This document shows, in pieces, positions 35,876-47,975 of a stretch of 64,000 nt of DNA. The stretch's first letter is position 1, and every line of letters begins with the position of its first letter. The translations under genes were made by a program, and so were the position numbers. This DNA is from Congeria kusceri (lineage: Eukaryota > Mollusca > Bivalvia > Myida > Dreissenidae): contig CM051024.1 in NCBI GenBank assembly GCA_027627225.1, positions 79,676,704 to 79,740,703 on the forward strand, written 5' to 3'. The notes under the pieces are model-generated. The model was given only the letters and a program-made list of their open reading frames with translations. It was not told the DNA's origin and searched no databases.

Positions 35876-36330
35876 CGAGACCTCGCTAGGGATTGCATAT
35901 GGGGTGGTTGGGATCAAGGTCACAGTTACCAAAAATAGAAAAACGGTTTCCGCACAATAAATTGAGAACACATTGAGATATTTTAATGAAATTTAATACA
36001 CAGATATATCGAGACCTCGCTTAGAATTGCATATGGGGTGGCTGGGGTCAAGGTCACTGTTACTATAAAAATAAAAAAGGTTTCCGCACAATAAATTGAG
36101 AACACATTGAGATATTTTAATGAAATTTAATACACAGATATATCGAGACCTCGCTTAGAATTGCATATGGGGTGGGTGGGGTCAAGGTCACTGTTACTAA
36201 AAGTAGAAAAACGGTTTCCGCTCAATAACTTAATAACGCATTGAGATATGTTAATGAAACTTAAGACATACATACCTTATATCGAGACCTCACTTGGGAT
36301 TGCAAATAGGGTGTTTTTTATTAAACAAAC
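35876..36330 (+). repeat. Tandem units of about 134 bp
   Basis: CGAGACCTCGCT and variants begin units at 35876, 36010, 36144 and 36283, each with GGGGTGG...TCAAGGTCAC and a CGGTTTCCG block. This is the 3' portion of the long dispersed repeat, resumed after the hAT insertion. Confidence 0.85.
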
Positions 36331-38933
36331 GGTGTTTATTGCAAAGTGCGTGTTCTGTATTGCCACAAATAACCATTAAAGAGCATTTAACAAATATTTA
36401 GAAACAAAATTGCCGCTGATATTTATTTAAAATTTCACTGCTCTAAATTTAAACCCAGTGTTCATTGGTTTTGACCTGGGTTTTCAAAATCTACTGCAAT
36501 TTGGCAAGTGTAAGCACAGCGATGTAGGTGAATTGTTTGTGGGGAAACCGGTGAAGAACAAAAACATTCTCTGAAAAGTCTTGTTTAGAGTTTGACGAAG
36601 CCTGAGTTCTTATTTTTTAACTGTAGACCAAATAAATGCTTCAAGCCTCAAGCCTGCCTTTGTACTGTATACAGTGTAAAAATGAGAAAGGATAAATTAT
36701 TTTCATTAATTGATAACAAAGCTGTACCATGTATTGTTTAGCGTAGTGTACAGTAATGATAGCTGTAGTTTAACATGCTAGTATTTGAATATAAACAAGG
36801 TGAAACTCAAGCTCTGTCAGCAGGAGACAACTCTTACCGAATAAGCAGCTCGAGGTTCTTTATTTATGGCCAGTGACCAAATGCCAAAACAACACGGCAC
36901 AACACAAAAAACACATAACAAACATAAAACATTAATGAATAAAACTAGGGTCAACGCCTTGCAACGGTCAATACAAAGCATTGTGGGTTTAAACTGATAT
37001 ATGCGCGCCTGAACCTCACACTGCCCAGTTTTATTTATAATACATTTAAGTGTAAATAAAGAGTCCAATAACTTGATAATAAAATAGATTGATAAATTTT
37101 GCAGATGATTGTCATATTTGGAAAGGTCTTTAATGAGACTTACTGTCAGATATTTCTTTTACCTTGATAGTGATTATTGGATGAGGTTGTGTTATATATG
37201 TACGTGCAATGGAATTCAATTATTTGAAAATTGATTTAGATGTACAAATGATAGGGAAAGATCTAGAGCAAAATAGCAGGGTGCTGCAGGTGGCTCCCCA
37301 CCTGCTGCCCCTCTGGGTACTTTGATTGTAATTCGAATTCATTTTTTCTCCAAATATGTTGGCTGCGTTATCATATTCCTGTAATACGTTTTATTTCACA
37401 GTTTTCGTAATGTGAGTCATTTAACAAATCTATATTTTCTTTTAAGAGTCTTGAAATTGTTCAACCAAACTTTAAGTGAAAACAAGCTTAGTTTCTTCTT
37501 TTTTCTAGTACTTGTACTACAATTTATTGGAAAATAAATAGCTGCGTAATAGAAAAAGGTTTTTTTCCAGTTGAGTGTTTTAAATTTATGTACACCATAG
37601 ACATCGTTTACTTTTACAATTAAATAATCAGTTATACTCAAGCCTCAAAAGTATTCATAATTTAATAGAGAATTCTCACTATAATTGAATACATTACGTC
37701 AAAATATAATCTAATTAGATTCAAACACGTTCCAATCATCTACATTTGAATACTTGCATTTAATAAATAAAAAAACAATAAATTACAATTAACCCAAGTC
37801 TGTTGAGGAGAAGCTGTTAAAGTAACAACATCGTATCATGCAGTGTCATTAAAATAGAGCTCTTTTTTCGAGTTTCGAAGCAACTAGTGGATGAAAAATT
37901 GCTGGCTAAAAATTAAGTCGAAAAGGTCTGCCACTACCGATGAACCATAACTATCATGTGTATTACTACCATACCGCACGTAAGACCCTTATGCACCCCA
38001 CGGTGTCAGAGATACGACAGGGAACATGCCAAGAAACGTTTAAACAGTCTTTAATGTAATGTTTGATGGAACCGTTTAGTATGATACTTTGCCAATACAT
38101 ATGCCGAAAATTGAACGAAAGCGTTACATTTTTGTCCACACTGTTACCAAAGACACTTCCTTTATATAAAAAACAACAACAAGCAAACAGACACAAAATT
38201 GATATTATTGAAACATACTTTGTATATATATATAATGTTGCTTGTCACCTTGAGAAGAGTGCATGTGTAATTATATATAAATGCACGAAGTGAGATTACA
38301 AAAATAGTCTATGTTATCAAATATGTCTCAATAGCTGAGGACATTATTAATCCCAGTTTAGTTTAACATTCATATTTTGGTTTATCGACGTACATGGATG
38401 TTCACTTTCTTCAAACTATTGTTTTTAAATTCTCATCAGGTTTCGTGATATACTAAATTATTGACGAAATATGGAGCACAGTAATCTATTGTGTCACCTC
38501 ATAATTATTGTCACTGAAAACACGTTTATCGTATAAACGAAATATTTTCGTTATTAAATTTAAGTTTAGCTGCGATATAAGTTAAAACCGACAGCGAATG
38601 TATGCAGCATTTAATGACCTGTTTTGACAAATTTTCATTTTATGTAGCATACTTTACCTTACCTTTACATCTTCATTTTTAATAACTAAAAACATAAATG
38701 TAAAGTCTAGATGTTTGGCCCATTACTGAGTTAACATTAGTTAACATAAATTACTAAATGTATATCATTTGAGTAATTTCCCTTTAACTGCACCAACTAT
38801 TTATTATACCGGTAAATCCCTAATTACATTATTTTTTGAACTCAACAGATGTGCCGCATCATGTGTTGTTATGTAGATCGGTAAACCTTTGAATAGTTAT
38901 ATAAAATAGTGCATTGTTTTAGGGGAATGAAAT
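36331..38933. other. Non-coding stretch upstream of the unknown gene
   Basis: I see no supported exon. It includes a dispersed-repeat piece at 36800-37075 and another at 37253-37325 that resembles 2484-2550. Other open frames are short and featureless. The promoter of the gene starting at 38934 should lie at its right end, but I see no decisive element. Confidence 0.4.
36800..37075 (+). repeat. Dispersed repeat shared with 56790-57030
   Basis: Shared words include CACATAACAAACATAAAACA, CAACGGTCAATACAAAGCAT and GCGCCTGAACCTCACACT, in the same order and orientation as the copy at 56790-57030. It is a diverged old repeat of unknown class. Confidence 0.6.
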
Positions 38934-39184
38934 ATGTCCATCAGGGGTTCTCGTGGGTCGGATGTTGCGGACTTGGAAGACTTCAGAATACCTGCCACAC
39001 AACAGAATACAGGTAAAATGGCCATCTTATAGCATATCAATTACGTAATGATCATTATATTTAAGGGAACTTAAAGTTTGGGAAACACAGGGTTTCCATC
39101 GTACATTTTCATGTCTAAAATAGCTCGGAAATCATGTGTCCGTACGTAGTCAAAGATTATAATTCACGTTTAACCATAATAATA

Positions 39185-39215
<31 letters not shown>

Positions 39216-42200
39216 TAATAGTTCCAACTTTACTGTTTGGAAGTATCAACATTCCAAATACAGATAAATTACACAATAAATGTCGGGACTCACTTTTTAA
39301 TAACTGAATCGTTCAACCAATACGTGTCATCATCATTTATGTGATTTTATGTAAATATCTAAGCTAGGTTTAGAGCAACGTCGCATGCAATGTGCATCAT
39401 AATGGTCTCACACTTTTAATCCATTGTCAACAGTCAGAGCACACACGTATTCACTAATTTATGGTTGCGTATTTATTTTAGGGAGACGATCAGACACCAG
39501 CGTCGTTATGCCGTTAACGACTACGTACGAAGGGATGTAGAGGAAGGCTACTGAGCTTTTCCCGGCACGGCACTTGACGGCAAGGCCTTCGACATTTTGG
39601 AGGGCAAGCAGGGCAACAAGTTATGGATACTGCGTATGGATACTGATATAACGCTCAAGGCGAGCAGAACCAACAAACGAAGAGGAGAGTTTGCCCGGCT
39701 ATCGAGCGAGGTAAACTACTAAATTAAATACATATCATACAACCGGGTTTACTAATTATGCTGTGGAAGAGAATAAAAACACCACCTAGTAGTTTCCATA
39801 AACATCAGGATACCGTAGGTGGTAATGTTGCAGAAAAATACAGTAAATTACAGAAGCATAAGATTATTTTTACATACGTCACTAAGGAAGTAGTAATCGT
39901 AGTAGGATTAGAATTAGAAAATTGCCCAAATAGCACAACCTAAGACTCCTCAAGTACAATAAACTGACGGTAAAAACGGGTAACATTTGTAGAGTCATGG
40001 CTGATGTTCGTAAAAGTATACTTGTAAACGTCGATGCTTAATATGGTTACTACCACCACGTGTGAATGTTTGCAGATACGGATGCGGATGTGGCCATATG
40101 GAAAAGTGGCACAACGCATATATAATAACTACATGTATAATAATCTTGTTATTTTATTTTATTTTAACAGAATCCCCCTTCAGCTGATAGCAACGCCATG
40201 CCCGTTGACAACCAGTGGTCCGACGACAGGGTTCACACGTCTACGGACACCAACCGCCCTCCTGATATGAACAGCTCTGGTTCGTTGGGCACACCGTCTC
40301 CAACACTGAGAAACATTGTCAACTCGTCAACCGTCCCAAGTGTCGCCGACGACCCTGCAGAGGAAGATATCTTAACCCTTTGGTTGGAAGAATCGACTGA
40401 GGTAAAATTAATTTGTACAGGTTTGTCGATCCGTATCAATTGACCGTACAGTAAAACTAAACCGGACGTTAGTTTAATTTATGACAACTTCAAAGGGACA
40501 CACTCGAATCTGTTTCCTGTGTAGAACCACTGTTTCATGTGATTTTCTACAGATCTTTGGAATGATGCCCGAATAGGCAGTGAAATCAAGGCCACAAGGC
40601 GGACACCATATACGTACAAGTGTGACTAAAATTTCCATTGTAGTTTCTTTACTGAATCGCACATGGGAAAACACATTTTATCATCCGAACAACATATTTC
40701 TTTGAGCATAATCAACATTCTTACTGAACATTGTACAGTATAAGCATATGCGTTTACGCACTGTGGAATATTTCTCAAACTTTCCGCGAACGAATGAAAA
40801 CCGTTTGCATACAAAATGATTCTGTTATAACATCTTAGCTTAAGACTGCTAAGAACACATGTAATTATGCCCCCATCGAAGATGGCAGGGTATATTGGTT
40901 TGCTAATGTCGGTCGGTCTGTCGGTCCGGTCTGTCGGTCAGTCAGTAGACCACTTTCGTTTCCGCTCTTTAACTTCAACAGTTTTTATTTGATGTTCACC
41001 AAACTTCGTCGAAATGTTTATGGGCATAGTATCTAGGTCAAGTTTAATAGTGAGCCAAATCGCCCTGGGAATTGTGGAGTTATGGCCCTTGATTTATCTA
41101 AAGTTGGCCGCTGTTTTCAACAGTTTTCATCCAATCTACACCAAACTTCATGTAAATGTTTGTAAGAATAATATCTAGGTCAAGTTCGATAATCAGCGGA
41201 ATCGCCGCAGGAATTGTGGAGTTATTGCCCTTGAATTATTTGAATTTAGCCTTATTAGCCGTTTCCGCTCTCTAAGTCCAACAATTTTCATCCGATCTTC
41301 ACCAAACGTCATGAATATCTCAGCAAAGTTTGATAACCAGTCGAATCAGCCCAGGAAATGTGGCATTATAGCCCTTGAATTATCTTAAATTGGCGTTTTC
41401 TGCGGTTTCCGCTCTCTATGTCCCTATGTATATGTTCATCTAATCTTCACCAAACTTCATGAACATGTTTGTAGGCATAATATCTTGAACATGTTTGTAG
41501 GCATAATATCTTGGCCAAGTTTAATAATGAGCCAAATCGCCACAGGAATTTTGGAGTTATCACCCTTGAATTATCTAAAATTGTCCAACAGGTCATAGCC
41601 GATCTTTACCAAACTTGGTGTAAATCTTTTGGGCGTTTTTTTTTCTCGGTTAAATTTGATAATCAAGCACATCATCCCAGTAACTATCGAGTTATGGCCC
41701 TTGATTATCTAACATTAGCCTTATAAGCTATTTTTACCTAGAGGGAGCGTAACTGTTTTACAAACAGCTCTTGTTCACATTGTTTCAGAAGCACAGTCCT
41801 GCTTACGAGGAAACCGGCACCCCCACAGTGTTGTTCAGACGCACTGACTGTGTTATCGACATCGCAAGGTAATAATAATTATTCTTAGAGTTTCTTCACA
41901 CTCTATATCAGCTACAACATCAACAACAATAACACATTTTAGTGCATTCATAGTCTACCGGTATTCACTTTTGTTTGCTTTATACATTATGCATCGTCAA
42001 TGCAAAATGACTAATATAGATCTAACTTATATCATAAAAACGAGAACACGCATCAGTATACTTTTAGAGCATCAATAATCTGTTTACTTTTGTTTTCTTT
42101 ATACAAACAAAATGAATAACATATAGACTTATCTTAAACACGCGAACAAACAACAGTAAAATCTCTGAATATCAAATTGAGCGTGTAATGCTAGGTCAAT

Positions 42201-42325
42201 GAATACATTGATTATCTTTATCTTGTAGTGGAGAAGCACCTGTCCACCCAACGTTGAATGACTTCCTGCCGGAAATAACAACAGCTTCGAACCATGGGTC
42301 CGTTGCAAATGTATTGTTTTCTTGA
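38934..42325 (+). CDS. Unknown 213-aa protein, five exons
   Basis: Exons 38934-39012, 39556-39710, 40171-40401, 41789-41868 and 42229-42325 have GT-AG junctions and fully consistent phases, total 642 bases, and end in TGA. Exons 2 to 5 read AFPGTALDGKAFDILEGKQG and WILRMDTDITLKASRTNK, then a Ser/Pro/Asp-rich stretch (MNSSGSLGTPSPTL), WLEESTEKHSPAYEETG, and LNDFLPEITTASNHG. These exons are richer in G+C than the introns, which supports coding. AATAAA lies 138 bp after the stop. I recognise no domain, signal peptide or membrane segment; the protein looks soluble and partly disordered. The weak point is exon 2. The best acceptor is at 39481, but from there every frame meets a stop (the coding frame at TGA 39552-39554). 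Starting at 39556 avoids this and fits exon 1 MSIRGSRGSDVADLEDFRI. It could instead be a pseudogene or a recoded gene. Confidence 0.6.
39177..39221. repeat. AAT/ATG microsatellite in intron 1
   Basis: A run of AAT units with two ATG interruptions lies in the first intron of the five-exon gene. Confidence 0.9.
40866..41773 (+). repeat. Full copy of the ATGCCCCCAT dispersed repeat
   Basis: It opens ATGCCCCCATCGAAGATGGC and GGGTATATTGG and ends ACAAACAGCTCTTG. The interior repeats a module with TTTCCGCTCT, CACCAAACTTCAT and GAATTGTGGAGTTATGGCCC about every 150 bp. It fills most of intron 3 of the five-exon gene and ends 15 bp before exon 4 begins. The short relative at 5179-5484 has lost most of the interior. 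Confidence 0.85.
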
Positions 42326-42462
42326 CACTACGTTCTTTCGATACCGACATTCTCTTTTGTAATCGGCGTGTACGTGGACAAAACGATGTACTTGGAATAC
42401 TCCAAAATGTACTGATGTCCGTGAGATAATTATATACTCATGTGCTATTAATTATTATTCTG

Positions 42463-42468
42463 AATAAA
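42463..42468 (+). promoter_or_regulatory. Polyadenylation signal AATAAA
   Basis: AATAAA, overlapping a second AATAAA-like run, lies 138 bp after the stop of the five-exon gene. It is the natural 3' end signal for it. Confidence 0.5.
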
Positions 42469-42485
42469 ATAAACTTTAATTACAT

Positions 42486-42744
42486 GTACTTATTGCACTA
42501 CAGTTTCAGTTTCTTATTCGGTGTTTAATAAGGAAAATGAACCAGTTCTTTATTCCGTATTCGTTGAATTAATATACGAGCTGATTAATTGAACTATTGT
42601 TCTGATTTACCGTAAGACTTGTATGTATTATTCGTTTTAAAATGACATCAAATATATCTAGTTTGAATAAGGAATAAGAAATAGTTCCTTATTCTTTATT
42701 TGATTAAGGAACCAGGAAAAATAAGGAACCAACGTACCCTCCAT
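42486..42744 (-). repeat. Solo inverted copy of the 20730-20989 module
   Basis: It reads GTACTTATTGCACTACAG at the left and ACCCTCCAT at the right, the complement of the two ends of 20730-20989. Interior TTCCTTATTC palindromes are decayed. Both copies end beside TACTAGTAT, which may be a target preference or part of the element. Confidence 0.8.
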
Positions 42745-43445
42745 AATACTAGTATGCGATTGCAATCATTTTAATTTTTGGTGTGTTTTGGTACATATTG
42801 GCGTAGTCACCAACGGATATAAACCTCTCACAAAATATGACTTTGGTCGATATTCATCGTAAAATGTTGTATTTTGAATATCGCAGTTGTATTTTGAATA
42901 TGGTAATGTCGCAAAATCTATTTCATTTTCTTTTTTTTCATGCCTAAACTATGTGCATTTTTATATTAAATATTAGTATTGAAATAAGGGCAGGACCAAC
43001 ATCGTCTGCTTGCGACACTATGTTTTCAGATTACCTAAACTAATTCGTGCTTTCCATTATTAACCGACTCCAATATTACCAAAACACGCCAGATATTGAC
43101 GGCTACCCGTCCAGTATTAAATTTATTGTACAGTGTAAACAATGGGATGACGTCACAGAAGTGTTCAAGTACTGATAAAAAATTACTGCAACTACCTAGT
43201 ATATGCTCATTGGGCCATTCACCTTCGTTTATGGTTCTAGCACATATAGATGTCTGACACGTACACACAACAATTTGACTTGCATTCTCAAGTGTATTTT
43301 AGTCATAGTGTCATCACCTAAACGGTCATCTCTGCAACACTGATACTATTTCGATAAATAAAACATGAATTGCATTAATGCGCAATTCATTAAATGGATG
43401 TATGCCTTGAAAGAATGTGAGTTAATCATTAACTGAAAGTAAACA
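42745..43445. other. Non-coding stretch
   Basis: I see nothing beyond AT-rich DNA. The minus-strand frame at 43035-43268 has no recognisable domain. Confidence 0.4.
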
Positions 43446-44159
43446 TGAGGCGTGTCGTGGGAAAACCGGGCCTAATGCATGTGCGTAAAGTGTCGTACCG
43501 GATCATCCTGTGCAGTCCACACAGGCTAATCCAGGACGGCACTTTCCGCTTTTATGGTATTTTCTGTTTCAAGGAAGTCTCTTTTAAACATAAATCCGCT
43601 GTAGGCGGAAAGTGCCGTCCTGGATTACAGGTTACGCATGCGCAAAAAAATTCCTTCTTTGTTACATATAAAATATTCAAAGTTTGATCTCAATTTTCCC
43701 CATGACCAAGCTACTTCCCAATATATCACCATACATTGTTGGAAAGATAAGGTCATAACCTTTAGAAAAAAATAGCATGTCAAAAATTTCTTTACGTTGT
43801 AACTCAACATATTTAACTTAGAATAAACACACCGGTTTGACAGGCATGGGGGCTGCCATTTTGTGCATGAATATATGGGCCAAAAGTTATGAAGCTGGGA
43901 ACCACTAAGATAAAGAAGTGCCTAAAACTGTCTTTTTCTTATTTCTTACATATAGAACTTTAAATTAATACCAAAACATTTCATTTAAACTGTATTTTAA
44001 AAATCATATGCATTATACACTGAACCCTATGTGTTTATTATCTAACTGTAACCCTGAGGATGTGACTTCCGTTTTGGTGTCATTTGACCTACATGTAGCC
44101 TGTGCGGACTGCACACTTTACGCACATGCATTAAGCCCGGTTTCCCACGACACGCCTCA
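43446..44159 (+). mobile_element. TIR element (TGAGGCGTGTCGTGGG ends) with a 430-bp insert
   Basis: The ends are TGAGGCGTGTCGTGGGAAAA and TTTCCCACGACACGCCTCA. Inside, AATGCATGTGCGTAAAGTGT and its complement near 44110-44135 are the element's own inner arms, together with CCTGTGCAGTCCACACAGG. The body matches the 205-bp copy at 48925-49129. Between about 43640 and 44080 is foreign AT-rich DNA absent from that copy. No protein is coded. Confidence 0.8.
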
Positions 44160-45919
44160 GATTTTCGTTATATTTAACTGTTTCACATACTTATTACCGT
44201 AACATTATGCATTATGAAAACAAGTTGTCATTACAACATCAACATAATTAATCTAAAATGTGTGCAAAAATATGTATGATAGACTCAATGCATTCTTAAG
44301 AATATTATTAACAAAATAAACTACTTTAAAAATGCGAACATCTCAAAGATTATGACTGAATTTTTAATTTGTTAATAACTATGTGTGAAATTTCTTTCAA
44401 ATAAAGTAAAAACGAGAACAAACGCTTTTTTAATATTGCACACGTGTATAATAGCATGCAATGGAATACTAATATGTATTAACGTAACATTTAAAGACGT
44501 TCGTTTCAACAAAAAGAAAATAATTGGGTTAATTTCTCCTTTTGCTTCATTTTTTCTTAATTGTATATATGTTACCATATACTAATTTCATCTCTAATGT
44601 CCATTTAAAATACATTTTTTAATAGTAAAAGTTCATAAATCATATTTAATAATCAAAAACACACTATGCAATGTATTTTCAAACAAATTTAGTTCAGAAA
44701 TTATCCATTAAATATCTTTAAAAAGGCTACACAGGTACCCTATATGACATCCAATATTCCCCAAACAAGTTCCATGAGCCATTTTTTTTAAATTAATGTT
44801 TTGGTGTAAATATACATTTGTGCATGTCTGTGCGAAATTTAAGAAAATCTGTCGTTTGGAAAAAAAAATGCATTTTGATAAAAATGAAGTTTCAGAAAGC
44901 ATTATTAGTTCCCATTTGACACACTTAATGTCCAGTCAAATTCATTATTCAAGCAGTAAATGTAGGTAAAACGTTTTTATTATCAACATACACATGTATA
45001 TTGCGAAACAAAGCATGTACAAACATATCAGTTGAAAGAACAATAACCTTGTTTGAAAAATAACTATCTTACATATTTAAAACATTGATAAAAATCCAAA
45101 CTGAAAACGGGGCTTCGACAGGTACCGTATTCAAAACCCAATATTTCCGGAAGAAGGCGTTGACCCCTAATTTTTAAGACTGTTTTAGTTTCAGTATACA
45201 ACGATGCATGTATGTGGGATCTTTTAACAAAATCTGTAAGTTTATCATTGTTACAGTAATGACTAATTGGGCAGATATAGGTGTCAAGGTCACGTTATTT
45301 AAATCATATTGATCGCCTATTTTAAACGTTGCTGACTATTATACATATACCTATATATATTGAATTTGTATATTTAAATAAATTTTGTTGAAAATAACTA
45401 CATCATTTTTCTTTTGGAAACCACAAATACAAAACTGTTTATAAAGAAAAGGGTAATAATCCCATTATAATGGCAAATTATATAGTGAGCGAACACCAAG
45501 CAACATATGGGTATGAAAAACAATATTTATGTATCTTCCATTCGTTTAAAGACTATACAAAGAGTTCATATGCTAATGAGCAGTAAATAAAGCGTATAAC
45601 ATTTACATGTGGCTTAGATGTTTCATATTGTACCATTTTGAAAACAGAATTCATATAATACCACATAGACAAAATTGATCTGATGATTTTCCTCAAGTCC
45701 AATTTAAGTTACGATTTCCCTTTTTGTGAAATGCAGACCAGAGCTCTTGCAGCATTTGTTTGGAACATTTATCCTCGTTCCTACTCTGCAAAGATACGTA
45801 AAACGGTATTGAAAATTCAGATTTAATATGTTAAAGTAATTACTATGACCAATCGCAGGACAACAGAGTAGTTAGTTAAGGTCATTTCATGCATTTCAGA
45901 ATAAAATAAAGCTAAAATG
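44160..45919. other. Non-coding stretch
   Basis: I see no supported exon or transposon end. Open frames near 44372-44902 are AT-biased and overlap on both strands, as expected by chance. Confidence 0.4.
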
Positions 45920-46325
45920 TTTAAAGGGACTATGTCAACGAAAAAACCCCGAAACAAAACGGTTTCCTATTGCACTATAAATGATATTTTATGATAGTAA
46001 TGCGCTATACTAAAACGCGACTTAGGAAATGACAGTAGACAGCGCTTGAACCAACTGCGTTATTAAGCTTTGTATGGATACGTGTGTAAACTATGGTTAT
46101 ATACAATATTAATAGTTCTGACGTCAAAATGTAAACACGAAAAGGGCCAAACAAACAGAACATCTATTATAAATACATTTTTATCTCAGAATATGTACAA
46201 TGTTTTCCCAGTATATCTACTCTTTTAACGGTTATTATATGCCAGAATTAATAGCTTGATTTTATAAAAAAAAATATAAGAAATTGCCCCTTTGAGGCCC
46301 TTTTCGATGACATAGTCCCTTTAAA
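45920..46325 (+). mobile_element. MITE with TTAA flanks, 406 bp
   Basis: TTAA then AGGGACTATGTCA at the left; TGACATAGTCCCT then TTAA at the right, a perfect 13-bp inverted end. Interior blocks match the copy at 16649-17140. TTAA targets fit a piggyBac-type parent. There is no transposase. Confidence 0.85.
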
Positions 46326-46789
46326 TAATGCAAACCATCATATTGGGGTCCTTTACTGGAGCATTTAAGCATTTAATTTTATCCATGTGCCAATTAAATA
46401 ACAATTTATTGTTCAAATGTTTTTACCGAACGTAAACATGAATAATCAAGCGCAAACGTTTGAATACATCCAGTTTTCCTAACGAAGAAAATGTCCACCT
46501 AGATACACAGTTCATATTGTAGGAAAACCGATCCTAACGCTTCCACATAGATATCTACCTTTTAGAACCCCGTTTTAAATGCATTTGAAAAACCCTTGAA
46601 ATTGCATGAATTTCTTTAATTTTGTAATTGCTTTGATGCTATTTGAAAGTTGACGTTTAGTAAAGATGTAGATTTCAAGTTATTAATTGAAAGTAGATAT
46701 ATATCTTAGTTAGCTAGAAATGTTATATTACTTTCGTTTGGGAGTTTCATTGTGTTACCAAAGTGGGTAATGTAATGAGTTAAATAAAA
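46326..46789. other. Non-coding stretch
   Basis: No feature is recognised. Confidence 0.4.
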
Positions 46790-47110
46790 CAAGCTTAATA
46801 TCCTACCAAACTAGTTTATATAGTACAGTTGTAAGTCCGTCTGATCCTGGGCTTTTATAATCTCGTTGTTCTGATATTTCTAGAATCGATATCAAAACTT
46901 ATATTGAGAAAGTTCTTACTTCATTGTTACTGATTTTATTAGCTGTATCTTTTTCTTGTCGGGCTTTTTTGTTTATTGTATTTCTTTCGAACACTTTATC
47001 CATTTTGCTGTTGATGCTTGATTTTTTATTGTTGAATAATATTTACAGCTCATTTGTAACTGTCTGTAAAGTATTCATAATCGTTTTGTACGTTTATTCC
47101 GGTGTTGTTC
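46790..47110 (-). pseudogene. Scrap of L1/Tx1-like LINE, reverse transcriptase start
   Basis: Read on minus, the piece gives the motif KSPGSDGLTTVLYKLVW, then a stop, then DIKLV. This matches the K(S/N)PGxDGL...FYK.FW.DI stretch at the start of L1-type reverse transcriptase domains. Upstream codons (FERNTINKKARQEKDTANKI) fit the linker before it. Stops elsewhere show it is dead. It may come from the same family as 58902-59227. Confidence 0.75.
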
Positions 47111-47544
47111 TTTTTATCTACAGGTACCTGTGGTATAAGCAACATTTACAAGTTTCACACATTTTATTATAACAAAGCCTCTACACGAACCAGTCAGAGA
47201 CTTAAGGAAGTTTATAAATAAAAGAAATTGACACATTTTTCTCTACTTAGCTTTGTAAATACGGACCCTGTATTACTGCAATAGGATTAAAAGTAAACTA
47301 TTCATTATTTTGAAAACTATAATGCGTGCACTAATATAATGTAAGTGTATAAGTGTAATGCTAAAGTTGTGTTGCGAACTTGACGCAAATCTCTTCAACA
47401 TATCCGCTCTTAATCTCACCGAGCACATCGTGCACAGACTGGTATAGGGCAAATTTCTTGATTCTTCTGTTGAAAGTCGTCAGTCGTCCGTTAACCCTCG
47501 TCTAAATGCCGTCAACAATCTGACCGTTATCGCGATTAAGACTT

Positions 47545-47975
47545 CATTTCTTATTCAATCTTCACCAAACTTGCACAGTTTGTGTATAACCATCAAGTCT
47601 CGAATATATTTTGCAAAAATCGGACCAGAAACTTTTTCAAGGAATAATGCAGACATTGTTTTTTCAATACAGTTCTCATATAATCTTCACCAAAACTTCC
47701 ACAGTTTGTTTGACTAAATAGTCTCAGTTAAAGCTACAGATGGGCAAGGTTAGACCACAAACAGCGCAGTTATGGCCCCTTGATTGCCTTTGTTATTCAT
47801 AGAGACTTCAGATTTCTTCTAAATTTCACCAAACTTCCACAGTTGGTTTATTATCTCAAGGTCAGAGAAGACACCAACAATGGACCGGATTGGACCAGAA
47901 ACGCTAGAGTTATTGCATTCTTCCTTGAGACAGACATCGTTTTTCTTCCAATCTTGACCAAACCTCTCAAGTTTG
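47545..47975 (+). repeat. Dispersed repeat with CTTCACCAAACTT modules
   Basis: ATCTTCACCAAACTTGCACA, TAATCTTCACCAAAACTTCC, AATTTCACCAAACTTCC and AATCTTGACCAAACC recur at about 130-bp spacing with GGACCAGAAAC and GTTATGGCCCC. It belongs to the same broad class of modular repeats as 40866-41773. The open frames across it are artefacts. Confidence 0.7.

Larger units (their letters stand above)
33523..36330 (+). repeat. Long dispersed mollusc-type repeat, split by a hAT insertion
   Basis: It opens ATTATACCCCCACAAACGAA followed by GGGGGGTATATCGGAG. The interior has several internal repeat families: a CAATAACTCAAGAATTG block near 33590, 33753 and 33925; a TTTCTCAGGAATGGCTTGAG block near 34128 and 34303; and the 134-bp units at the 3' end. 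The hAT element at 34566-35868 interrupts it. Removing that element and one CTTATA rejoins GATACCTTATAGCGAGACCT, which matches the undisturbed ATACCTTATATCGAGACCT at 36272-36290. No protein is coded. Confidence 0.8.

Noticed and set aside
46924..47172. Plus-strand hydrophobic 82-codon ORF as a membrane protein
   Set aside because: It is the shadow of the minus-strand LINE fragment; AT-rich antisense gives leucine, isoleucine and phenylalanine.
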